From NCBI GenBank assembly GCA_027315505.1, contig DAHUXY010000089.1, positions 1 to 37,367 of the forward strand: 37,367 bases of DNA, written 5' to 3'. Positions 13,886 to 21,277 of the stretch are shown here, one piece after another. This DNA is from Vulcanimicrobiota bacterium (lineage in GTDB: Bacteria > Vulcanimicrobiota > Vulcanimicrobiia > Vulcanimicrobiales > Vulcanimicrobiaceae). Under the pieces are notes generated by a model that searched no databases, was not told the DNA's origin, and saw nothing but the letters and a program-made list of their open reading frames with translations. Numbering within the stretch: position 1 is the first letter of the stretch; the number at the start of each line of letters is the position of its first letter. The position numbers and the translations under genes are program-made.

Positions 13886-15066
13886 GCGTGCGCCTTCGCA
13901 GCGGTCGCGAGTGCGCGAACGACCGCCGGGTCGAATTGCGTGCCGGCCGCGGTATCGACGCGTTGCATCGGAGCTCCGCGCCCCGAACGTAGCGACGGGC
14001 GCCCTTCGCGCAGCGTGTCGAAGGCGATCGCCGCTGCCAGGATGCGGGAGCCGGCCGGGATCGCATCGTGCTTCATGCCGGCGGGCTTTCCCGTCCCGTC
14101 GTACCAAGCCGCGCGGGCCCGAAGGATCTCCGCGGCGTGCCCGAGCGTGGCGTTTTCGGCCAGGAGGCCGGCGGCAGCTCCGGCGTTCTTGGCGCGTTCG
14201 TCGATGCCCATGCGGGCGAGCGGGTCGAACTGGGCGTCCTCGACCTCGGCGCAGAACAGCTCGCCCGCACCGTAGAGGCGCACGGCCAGGCCGAGGGCGG
14301 CGCGCTGTGCGGCGTCGATGCCGGCGATTGTGGCGGTTGCATCGGCGAGCGCGTGGATGCGTCGCCAGCGCCCCGGCACGCCGTTGTGCGCGTCGACGCG
14401 ATCGGCGATCGTATCCAACAGCGTCAGATCGTCGCCCGGTGCGGCCGTTAGCGCATCGATCGGAAGCGCCGGTGCGGGAGCGTTCCCTCCGTTCAGATGA
14501 AACCACGCGGTGAACGCCCGGGCCGCATCGGGGCCGAACGAACGCCCGCTCCGGAGATAGACCGTCGCGAGCGCATCGTCGGGATCTTCGGCTCGCAGAT
14601 AGACGTCGGCCAACAGCAGGCATTGCGCCGAGCGGGGGATGCCGTTCCAGCGCAGCTGATCGGGGAATCCGGTGCCGTCCCAGCATTCGGCTTGCCAGCG
14701 AACTACGTCCGCCGTCGCTGCCGGAAGCATGCCCATCGTGGCGCAGATACGCGCTCCCTGGGCCGGAACGTCCCAGGCTTCGATGCGCGCCAGTCGCTCG
14801 GAGAGCGGGTTTGCGTTCTTCGTATAGGCCGCGTTTCCGATCGCGCCGATCGCGTGCAGCAGCCCGGCGAACGCGATGGCCGGATGCTCTTGTTCGTCGG
14901 GGCTCACGCTCTGCGCCAGAGCTGCGCCGACGGCGGCTTTGCGAAGTGCGAAGCCGCTTGGATTGCCGCATGCGGCGTCGCCCACCGCGCCATACCACGC
15001 GAGGACGTCGGCTAATCGGGCAGCCGTCGCCCGAGGATCGCCGCCGGTGTCCTGGAATAGCGTCAT
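13882..15066 (-). CDS. Degenerate tandem HD-GYP-domain protein
   Basis: A soluble protein of 394 residues with two HD-GYP-like halves. First half: GLLHAIGAIG in place of LLHDIGKIG, then WQAECWDGTGFPDQLRWNGI in place of HHExxDGxGYP, then IPRSAQCLLLADVYLRA. Second half: AVRLYGAGEL at the HD position, then RAAWYDGTGKPAGMKHDAIP and SRILAAAIAFDTLREG. The DGTG(F/K)P loop survives in both, but most metal-binding His and Asp residues are gone. Cyclic-di-GMP hydrolysis is therefore unlikely; binding or a structural role is possible. No receiver or GGDEF domain is present. It starts 25 bases from divergent moaC and is translationally coupled to the methyltransferase-like gene. Confidence 0.75.
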   Translation of the reverse strand: MTLFQDTGGDPRATAARLADVLAWYGAVGDAACGNPSGFALRKAAVGAALAQSVSPDEQEHPAIAFAGLLHAIGAIGNAAYTKNANPLSERLARIEAWDVPAQGARICATMGMLPAATADVVRWQAECWDGTGFPDQLRWNGIPRSAQCLLLADVYLRAEDPDDALATVYLRSGRSFGPDAARAFTAWFHLNGGNAPAPALPIDALTAAPGDDLTLLDTIADRVDAHNGVPGRWRRIHALADATATIAGIDAAQRAALGLAVRLYGAGELFCAEVEDAQFDPLARMGIDERAKNAGAAAGLLAENATLGHAAEILRARAAWYDGTGKPAGMKHDAIPAGSRILAAAIAFDTLREGRPSLRSGRGAPMQRVDTAAGTQFDPAVVRALATAAKAHA

Positions 15067-15091
15067 TCACTACCGCGCTTTACATATTGTC

Positions 15092-15568
15092 GTGCAGAAA
15101 CCCTCACATATTTTAACCGACGGCAGCATTTCCATGGTCGATGTCTCGGGCAAAGCGGTCTCGACGCGCACTGCGCGCGCCGAGGCTCGCGTACGGATGA
15201 GCCCCCAGGCCGCGACGGTGCTGCGCGAATCGACGCTTCCCAAGGGTGACGCCTTCGTCACCGCGCAGTTGGCCGGCATCATGGCTGCCAAACAAACTGC
15301 GGCCTTAATTCCGCTTGCCCATCCGCTGCCGCTGGCTCGCGTCGACGTGCGGATCGACTGGTTCGACGAGACCACCCTGCGGATCGTGGCCGAGGCGATC
15401 ACCAGCGCGCAGACCGGAGTCGAGATGGAGGCAATGGTTGCCGCGAGCGTGGCCGCGCTGACCATCTACGATATGAGCAAGGCGATGGACAAGGGCATCT
15501 GCATCGAATCCGTCCGGCTCCTCGAAAAAACCGGCGGGAAGAGCGGGCATTGGCAGGCCCCGGCGTGA
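15092..15568 (+). CDS. moaC: Cyclic pyranopterin monophosphate synthase MoaC
   Basis: With MoaA, forms cyclic pyranopterin monophosphate, the first intermediate of molybdenum cofactor synthesis. The 158 residues match MoaC throughout: SHILTDGSISMVDVSGK, PKGDAFVTAQLAGIMAAKQT, LIPLAHPLPL, TGVEMEAMVAASVAALTIYD and SVRLLEKTGGKSGHW. The His of the active site is kept, while the neighbouring Cys of the usual LCHPL is Ala. The GTG at 15092 is chosen because the conserved SHI..DG.. segment precedes the first ATG (15134). It lacks a clear Shine-Dalgarno. It starts the long run to recN; MoaA is not in this window. Confidence 0.95.
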   Translation: MQKPSHILTDGSISMVDVSGKAVSTRTARAEARVRMSPQAATVLRESTLPKGDAFVTAQLAGIMAAKQTAALIPLAHPLPLARVDVRIDWFDETTLRIVAEAITSAQTGVEMEAMVAASVAALTIYDMSKAMDKGICIESVRLLEKTGGKSGHWQAPA

Positions 15569-16047
15569 GCTTTACCGTGGCATTGATCGTGCTCTCCGAC
15601 CGCGCCGCCGATGGGCGGCGCGCGGATGCGTGCATTCCGGTCATGCGCGAGCGGCTCGCCGCGGGCTACGACGTCGTTCGCGAGGTCGTGCTTCCGGACG
15701 ATCCCGGAGCGCTTCAGGCCGAATTGATCGATATCGCCGACCGGGGAAGCGCGGCGCTGGTACTCACCAGCGGAGGGACGGGCCTCGGGCCGCGCGATCG
15801 AACGCCTCAGGCCACGGCCGCAATTCTGGATTACGAAGTGCCGGGCATCGCCGAGGCGATCCGCTCGGCCTCGATGCAGATCGTGCGCAGCGCGATGCTC
15901 TCGCGAGCGATCGCCGGGGTGCGCCACCGGACCCTGATCGTGAATTTGCCGGGCAGCCCCAAAGCGGTCGCCGAGTCGCTCGACGTGATCCTGCCGGTTC
16001 TTCCGCACGCGCTCGAGTTGCTTCGCGGCGACGTGATCGACGGATGA
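15565..16047 (+). CDS. moaB: Molybdopterin adenylyltransferase-type protein, MoaB/MogA family
   Basis: Binds molybdopterin and, in MogA/Cnx1G relatives, adenylates it before molybdenum insertion. The 160 residues include ALIVLSDRAADG, VLTSGGTGLGPRDRTPQA (the GGTG...RDxT signature) and VNLPGSPKAVAESLD, the standard MoCF-fold motifs. GTG at 15565 overlaps the moaC stop (GTGA), implying coupling. MoaB and MogA are not separable by eye. Adjacency to moaC supports a role in the cofactor pathway. Confidence 0.9.
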   Translation: MSFTVALIVLSDRAADGRRADACIPVMRERLAAGYDVVREVVLPDDPGALQAELIDIADRGSAALVLTSGGTGLGPRDRTPQATAAILDYEVPGIAEAIRSASMQIVRSAMLSRAIAGVRHRTLIVNLPGSPKAVAESLDVILPVLPHALELLRGDVIDG

Positions 16048-17378
16048 GCATGTCGTTCCGCCAGGCGGAGCACTATCTGCTGGGCACCATCAACGAAACG
16101 ATCTCGCGACGGCTACCCTACCGGTTGGAGCGCATGCATGCGTTCATGCGCGAACTCGGCAACCCTCAGCGCGCGTTTCTCAGCGTGCACGTCGCCGGCA
16201 CCAGCGGAAAGGGCTCGACGTCGACGATGATCGCGGCCGCGCTCCAAGCCGCCGGCATGCGCGTGGGCCTGCATACCAAGCCGCACCTCCGCTCCATGAC
16301 CGAACGCGCACGCATCGACGGCATTGCCATTCCGGAGGAGCGTTTCGCAGCATTGCTCGACGAAATGATGCCCGCGATCGAGCGGACGACGCAGGCGCAC
16401 GGCCGCCCGACCTATTACGAGACGCTTCTCGCATTGACGTTCTGTTATTTTGCGCGCGAGCGGGTCGACATCGCGGCGATCGAGGTGGGCCTGGGCGGCT
16501 CGCTCGACGGAACCAACGTCATCGTGCCGCAGGTGGGCGTCATCACCTCGATCGGTTTCGACCACATGGACGTACTGGGCGACACGATCGAAGAGATCGC
16601 GCGCGAAAAGGCCGGGATCGCGAAGCCGGATGTCCCGCTCGTTGTCGCGGTCGAAGACCCGAAGGCGCTGGCCGTGATCGAGGCGCACGCGCGCGAGGTC
16701 GGCGCACCGGTCGTACGCGTGGCGCAAGCGGCGACCGTCGAAGGTTACGAGGTCTCGCGCGCGGGGCAGCGTTTGCGCGTCGCGACGGAGCACCGCAGCT
16801 ACGATATCGCCCTGCCGGTCCTGGGGGAGTTTCAACGCGCGAATGCCACCACGGCGATCGTCGCTCTCGAAGCGCTCGACGCGAACCTGCGCCCGGGCGT
16901 CGATGCGATTGAAGCCGGATTCGCTCGCCTTGCGATTCCCGGTCGCATGGAAGTTTTTAACGGCCACCCGGACGTCGTATTCGATATTGCGCATAACGCC
17001 GAGAAAGCCGAACACCTGGCGATCTCGTTGCGCGAACAATTCCCGGGCCGCCGTTTTCGCTTCGTCGTCGCCATCGGCCAAAGCAAGGATGCCGAGCAGA
17101 TCCTGCGCGCCTTGGCTGCGGCCGGAGCCTCGTTCATTTTTACGACCTTCGCCGCCGCCGGCCGGCAGGCGATGCGGCCGGCCCACCTGGCGGCGGTTGC
17201 GGAATCGATCGGGGCTTGGGGACGCGCGATCGACGACCCGGTCGAAGCCTTGACGGTCGCGCGACGCTCCGCAACCGGCGACGACGTCGTCGTCGTAACG
17301 GGGTCGACCTTCATCGTCGCGCTGCTACGGGCGTGGTGGTTCGAGCACGTTCTCAACGTGGAAACCGCGCGTGTCTGA
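16044..17378 (+). CDS. folC: Folylpolyglutamate / dihydrofolate synthase FolC
   Basis: A Mur-ligase-family enzyme of 444 residues. It adds glutamate to dihydropteroate or tetrahydrofolate using ATP. Motifs in order: an N-terminal LPYRLERMHAFMRELG, the P-loop VHVAGTSGKGSTSTM (about 48-62), YYETLLALTFCYFA, EVGLGGSLDGTN, SIGFDHMDVLGDT with the metal-binding His, EKAGIAKP, and the C-terminal-domain VFDIAHNAEKAEHLA. All are standard. The ATG at 16044 overlaps the moaB stop (ATGA). folP, folB and folK follow, so this is the folate block of the operon. Confidence 0.96.
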   Translation: MSMSFRQAEHYLLGTINETISRRLPYRLERMHAFMRELGNPQRAFLSVHVAGTSGKGSTSTMIAAALQAAGMRVGLHTKPHLRSMTERARIDGIAIPEERFAALLDEMMPAIERTTQAHGRPTYYETLLALTFCYFARERVDIAAIEVGLGGSLDGTNVIVPQVGVITSIGFDHMDVLGDTIEEIAREKAGIAKPDVPLVVAVEDPKALAVIEAHAREVGAPVVRVAQAATVEGYEVSRAGQRLRVATEHRSYDIALPVLGEFQRANATTAIVALEALDANLRPGVDAIEAGFARLAIPGRMEVFNGHPDVVFDIAHNAEKAEHLAISLREQFPGRRFRFVVAIGQSKDAEQILRALAAAGASFIFTTFAAAGRQAMRPAHLAAVAESIGAWGRAIDDPVEALTVARRSATGDDVVVVTGSTFIVALLRAWWFEHVLNVETARV

Positions 17379-18207
17379 TCGCGGGCAACTCCGCGTTCGC
17401 GACACGACGTTCGACTGGGGTAGCCGAACCTACCTCATGGCGATCGTCAACGTCACGCCCGATTCGTTTTCGGGCGACGGGGTCGAGGACGCGCAACTCG
17501 CAGTCGCGAGCGCTGTCGCCCAATGGGAGCGCGGCGCGGATATCATCGACGTCGGCGGTGAATCCACGCGCCCCGGCCACGCTCTGCTGGACGTGGAAGA
17601 AGAACTCGCTCGCGTCGTTCCGGTGATCCGAGGCGTGCGTTCGGCGCTGCCGGGCGTCCCGATTTCGATCGACACCTACAAGCCGGCGGTGGCGAAGGCC
17701 GCGTTCGCCGCGGGTGCCGACATCATCAACTGCGTCTGGGGCGCGCCGGACGACATGCTGGCGGTTGCGGTGGAGTGCGCTATGCCGTTCGTCGCCATGC
17801 ACAATCAGCACGGTACGCATTACGACGCAGACGTGATGGACGACGTGCTGACGACGCTGCGCGATGCCGTGCAACGCGCCCGGTCGTGCGGCGTGCGGAT
17901 GATCCTCGATCCGGGCATCGGCTTCGGCAAGACGGCCGATCAAAACATCGCGGTCCTCGCTTCGTTGCGGCGGCTCACGCAGCTGGGCGTCCCGACGCTT
18001 CTGGGGACCTCGCGCAAATCGACGCTCGGCAGACTCACCGGGCGCGAGCCCGCCGAGCGCGTCTTCGGTACCGCCGCCACCCCCGCGCTCGCGATTGCCG
18101 CCGGCATCGATATCGTGCGGGTGCACGACGTTGCGGAAACGCGCGACGTCATCGCGGTGAGCGATGCGATCGAGCGCGGCTGGAGGCCGCCCGCGTGGAC
18201 CGCATAG
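17371..18207 (+). CDS. folP: Dihydropteroate synthase FolP
   Basis: Condenses p-aminobenzoate with hydroxymethyl-dihydropterin pyrophosphate; the sulfonamide target. The 278-residue TIM barrel shows the family signatures: MAIVNVTPDSFSGDGV (pyrophosphate loop), IIDVGGESTRPGH, ISIDTYKPAVA, MILDPGIGFGKTADQN, LLGTSRKSTLG and the C-terminal VRVHDVAETRD. All pterin and phosphate contacts appear intact. GTG at 17371 overlaps the folC end by 8 bases. Confidence 0.97.
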   Translation: MSDRGQLRVRDTTFDWGSRTYLMAIVNVTPDSFSGDGVEDAQLAVASAVAQWERGADIIDVGGESTRPGHALLDVEEELARVVPVIRGVRSALPGVPISIDTYKPAVAKAAFAAGADIINCVWGAPDDMLAVAVECAMPFVAMHNQHGTHYDADVMDDVLTTLRDAVQRARSCGVRMILDPGIGFGKTADQNIAVLASLRRLTQLGVPTLLGTSRKSTLGRLTGREPAERVFGTAATPALAIAAGIDIVRVHDVAETRDVIAVSDAIERGWRPPAWTA

Positions 18208-18554
18208 CGCTGCGCGGCATGCGCGTGCACGGACGTCACGGAGCGAACCCGGGAGAGCGCGATCGCGAACAGCCCTTCGATATCGACGTGCTGCTCGAAC
18301 TCGATTTGCGCGCGGCCCAGGCCTCCGACCTTCTCGGGGATACCGTCGATTACGCCGGCTTGCACGGCCGGCTCGCCGGCATCGTCCGCACGCGCTCGTA
18401 CGCGCTGTTGGAGCGGCTCGCCGGCGAATTGCTGCACGCGGTCTTTGCCGATGCGCGCGTGCGGCGCGCGCAGATCACGATTGCGAAACCGGCGCTGCTC
18501 GACGGCGCGACGCCCTCGGTCACGCTCGAGCGCGACAATCCGCGTTGGCGCTAG
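18195..18554 (+). CDS. folB: Dihydroneopterin aldolase FolB
   Basis: Cleaves dihydroneopterin to hydroxymethyl-dihydropterin, upstream of FolK and FolP. The 119 residues contain RIALRGMRVHGRHGANPGER (with the active-site Glu), a helix with DTVDYAGLHGRL, LLERLAGELLHAVF, and ITIAKPALLDGATPSVTLER with the catalytic Lys. GTG at 18195 overlaps folP by 13 bases and places the conserved strand at the N-terminus. It is overlapped in turn by folK. Confidence 0.93.
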   Translation: MDRIALRGMRVHGRHGANPGERDREQPFDIDVLLELDLRAAQASDLLGDTVDYAGLHGRLAGIVRTRSYALLERLAGELLHAVFADARVRRAQITIAKPALLDGATPSVTLERDNPRWR

Positions 18555-19015
18555 CGTACGTCGGAATCGGGTCCAATCTCGGCGACCCGGCGGCGCGCGT
18601 CCGCGATGCGATCGCGGCACTGGCGAGCATCGGCTCGGTGCGCGCGCGGTCCTCGCTCTATCGCAGCGTGCCGTGGGGGAGGACCGATCAGCCGGCCTTC
18701 ATCAACGCGGTCGTCCGGCTTGAGACCGGCCTTGCGCCCGCGGCGTTACTGGACGAACTCAAGGCGATCGAGGCGCGGCTCGGGCGCACGCCGGGCGAGC
18801 GGTGGGGCCCGCGGGTTATCGATCTGGATATTCTCACGTACGACGACGAACGCGTAGAATCGGCCGCGTTGCGCGTTCCGCACCCGCACCTGTACGAGCG
18901 GGCGTTCGTGCTCGTTCCGCTGGCTGAGATCGACGATGCTTACCGGCCGGCGCGTGACGCGCTGCAGGCTTCCTCGCTCGAAGGTGTTACGCGATACGCC
19001 GGCCCGGCGGAATGA
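18545..19015 (+). CDS. folK: Hydroxymethyldihydropterin pyrophosphokinase FolK
   Basis: Transfers pyrophosphate from ATP to hydroxymethyl-dihydropterin. The 156 residues have AYVGIGSNLGDPAARVRDAI at the N-terminus, TDQPAFINAVVRLET, ERWGPRVIDLDILTYDDE (the two metal-binding Asp in DLD) and VPHPHLYERAFVLVPLAEI. This is a complete set of HPPK motifs. The likely start is TTG 18545, which overlaps the folB stop by 10 bases; a longer upstream reading exists but lacks family similarity. An 81-base gap with a GC-rich imperfect hairpin separates it from the BCCP-like gene. Confidence 0.95.
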   Translation: MALAYVGIGSNLGDPAARVRDAIAALASIGSVRARSSLYRSVPWGRTDQPAFINAVVRLETGLAPAALLDELKAIEARLGRTPGERWGPRVIDLDILTYDDERVESAALRVPHPHLYERAFVLVPLAEIDDAYRPARDALQASSLEGVTRYAGPAE

Positions 19016-19096
19016 GGAGGCCGGCGGCGGTCGCTTGCCCGCTGCCTCAAGCCGCGGGGCGGGGCAGGCGGGGTCCGTAGCGAAACGAAGGCGGTC

Positions 19097-19522
19097 ATGT
19101 CCGACGAGCAGTACCCATCCGGCCTCGCTGAGCGCGTGCGCGTCTTAGCGCAGGCCTTTGTTGAGAGCGACCTCCTCCGCGTTCGGGTCGAGCGCAAGCA
19201 CGAGGCGATCGAACTCGCGCGCAATCACGTCCCGGCCGAACGGCTCCCGGAGCTTGCGCCGGAGCTCGAAGCCGCATCGGCTGCCGCGCCGCTCAAACTC
19301 GATATCGTGCGGGCGGACCTCGTTGGGATCTTTCATTTGGGCCGGCCGCAACCGTTCGAGGGCGAACGTCTCGAAGGCGACCGCGAACTTGCGTATATCG
19401 AAGCCCTTGGCATCCGCAACCCGGTGCGCAGCCGTGGTGCCGGTCGCGTTGCCGCCATCCGTGCGGCCGACGGCGACCCGGTGGAGTACGGCCAGCCGCT
19501 CTTCGAACTCGACCGAGGATAA
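19097..19522 (+). CDS. BCCP (AccB)-like protein without the biotin-accepting lysine
   Basis: A protein of 141 residues built like the acetyl-CoA carboxylase biotin carrier. The N-terminal part ([20 protein letters not shown]) resembles the usual AccB N-terminus. The C-terminal barrel (about 68-141) aligns well: [44 protein letters not shown]. The biotinylation tetrapeptide EAMKM is EALGI here, so the acceptor Lys is Gly and both Met are lost. No other Lys is near the hairpin. It lies in the normal accB place, directly before accC and nusB. It may be a regulatory or structural subunit, with a true BCCP elsewhere. GAAGG lies about 5 bases before the ATG. Confidence 0.85.
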   Translation: MSDEQYPSGLAERVRVLAQAFVESDLLRVRVERKHEAIELARNHVPAERLPELAPELEAASAAAPLKLDIVRADLVGIFHLGRPQPFEGERLEGDRELAYIEALGIRNPVRSRGAGRVAAIRAADGDPVEYGQPLFELDRG

Positions 19523-19526
19523 ACCG

Positions 19527-20873
19527 ATTTTCAAAAAAGTATTGATCGCCAATCGCGGCGAGATCGCTCTCCGTATCAATCGCGCCTGCCAGGAACTCGG
19601 GGTGCGTACGGTTGCGGTATTCTCCGAAGCCGATCGGGGATCGCTGCACGTGCGGCAAGCCGACGAGGCATTCTGCGTCGGCCCGGGCCCCGTGGCCCGG
19701 TCGTATCTCAATATTCCCAACGTCATTTCGACGGCGCTGATCACCGGCTGCGACGCCGTTCATCCCGGCTACGGTTTCCTGGCCGAGAACGCTCGTTTCG
19801 CCGAGATCTGCGCCGATCACGGGCTCACGTTCATCGGTCCCAAGCCGAGCGTTATCGCCGCGATGGGCGATAAAGCGACGGCCAAACGCGTGATGCACGA
19901 CGCCGGCGTGGCGACTACGCCCGGCACCGATATCCTCGCTTCGATCGACGAAGCGCGCAAGGCGGCCAAGAAGATCGGCTACCCGGTGCTCCTCAAAGCC
20001 ACGGCCGGCGGCGGCGGCAAGGGGATGCGCACGGTCGAAAACGAGCACGACCTCGATCGGGCATTTTCGAGCGCGACGGCCGAGGCCGAAGCGAGTTTCA
20101 AAGACGGCCGGCTCTATATGGAAAAGCTCATCATCGATCCGCGCCACATCGAGGTTCAAGTGCTGGCCGATTCGTTCGGCAACGTGGTGCATCTGGGCGA
20201 ACGCGATTGTTCGGTGCAGAAGCCGTCGCACCAAAAACTCATCGAAGAGGCTCCGGCACCCAACCTTTCGCAGAAGGCGCGCAACGCGCTTCACGATATG
20301 GCGGTGCGCGCCTGCAAGCACGTCGGGTATAGCAATGCCGGCACGCTCGAATTCCTGGTGAGCGGCGATCAAGTCTTTTTCATGGAGATGAACACGCGCA
20401 TTCAAGTCGAGCATCCGGTTACGGAAATGGTCTACAGCATCGACTTGGTCAAAGAGCAGATTCGTATCGCGTCGGGCGAGACGCTGGGATACACGCAGCG
20501 CGACCTGGCGGCCCGCGGACACGCAATCGAGTGCCGTATCAACGCCGAGGATTCGTCTAATAACTTCGCGCCGCAGGCCGGGACCCTCGCGGACGTCGTA
20601 TTCCCCGGCGGCCCGGGGATCCGCGTGGATACGCACGTCTATGCAGGGGCGACCATTCCGCCCTACTACGATTCGATGCTCGCGAAAATCGTCGCGTTCG
20701 GCGAGACGCGCGACGCCGCGATCGCGCGTATGGAGCGGGCGTTGCGCGAAACGGTGGTCGACGGCGTGAACACCACCATCGGGCAGTGCCTGGAAATTTT
20801 GGCGCACCCGCGTTTTCGCGAGGGCCGTTACGATATCGGCTTCCTGCCCTCCCTGCTCAAGGCGCGGGTGTAG
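19527..20873 (+). CDS. accC: Biotin carboxylase AccC, probable ATT start
   Basis: ATP-dependent carboxylation of biotin on BCCP, the first half-reaction of acetyl-CoA carboxylase. The ATP-grasp enzyme shows [82 protein letters not shown] and [12 protein letters not shown]. With these its 448 residues are a normal length. The frame has no ATG, GTG or TTG where family members start. ATT at 19527 gives (M)[11 protein letters not shown] and has GAGG 8 bases upstream. The first usable canonical codon (TTG, several codons later) would cut the first strand. It overlaps the end of the BCCP-like gene's leader spacing by design of a tandem operon. Confidence 0.96.
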   Translation: MFKKVLIANRGEIALRINRACQELGVRTVAVFSEADRGSLHVRQADEAFCVGPGPVARSYLNIPNVISTALITGCDAVHPGYGFLAENARFAEICADHGLTFIGPKPSVIAAMGDKATAKRVMHDAGVATTPGTDILASIDEARKAAKKIGYPVLLKATAGGGGKGMRTVENEHDLDRAFSSATAEAEASFKDGRLYMEKLIIDPRHIEVQVLADSFGNVVHLGERDCSVQKPSHQKLIEEAPAPNLSQKARNALHDMAVRACKHVGYSNAGTLEFLVSGDQVFFMEMNTRIQVEHPVTEMVYSIDLVKEQIRIASGETLGYTQRDLAARGHAIECRINAEDSSNNFAPQAGTLADVVFPGGPGIRVDTHVYAGATIPPYYDSMLAKIVAFGETRDAAIARMERALRETVVDGVNTTIGQCLEILAHPRFREGRYDIGFLPSLLKARV

Positions 20874-20875
20874 CC

Positions 20876-21277
20876 GTGGCGTCCCGGCGCATGGGGCGCG
20901 AACAAGCCCTGCAAGCACTCTACTCGATCGTCGTCGGGCATCGCGATGCCGCGGATGCCTTGAGCGAAGTTATCGGCGAAACGGCTCCGGCCGAGCATCG
21001 CGCATTCGTGCGGGATCTCGTCCTCGGCTCGCTCGACTATACGGGCGAAGCCGATAGCGCGTTCGCGCCGCTCATGGAGGGGTGGTCGCTCGAACGTTTG
21101 CCGACGATCGATCGTTTGCTGCTCGAGATGGGAACGTTCGAATTGCGCTGCCGCCCGCAGACCCCCGCTCCGGTCGTGATCAACGAAGCCGTCGAGCTGG
21201 CCAAGAAATTTTCCACCGAGGATTCCGGGCGCTTCGTCAACGGCGTGCTGAGTGCGGTTGCGAACGCGAAAGCCTAA
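20876..21277 (+). CDS. nusB: Transcription antitermination factor NusB
   Basis: Binds boxA RNA with S10 (NusE) in rRNA antitermination. The 133-residue all-helical protein matches NusB: RRMGREQALQALYSIV at the start, HRAFVRDLVLGSL, LERLPTIDRLLLEMGTFEL, APVVINEAVELAKKFSTEDS and RFVNGVLSAV at the end. GTG at 20876 is 2 bases after the accC stop. accC-nusB-xseA adjacency resembles the B. subtilis order. Confidence 0.95.
   Translation: MASRRMGREQALQALYSIVVGHRDAADALSEVIGETAPAEHRAFVRDLVLGSLDYTGEADSAFAPLMEGWSLERLPTIDRLLLEMGTFELRCRPQTPAPVVINEAVELAKKFSTEDSGRFVNGVLSAVANAKA

Noticed and set aside
12971-15070. One 699-residue ORF spanning both minus-strand genes
   Set aside because: Only its second half matches a protein pattern; the first half is an out-of-frame shadow of the HD-GYP-like gene.
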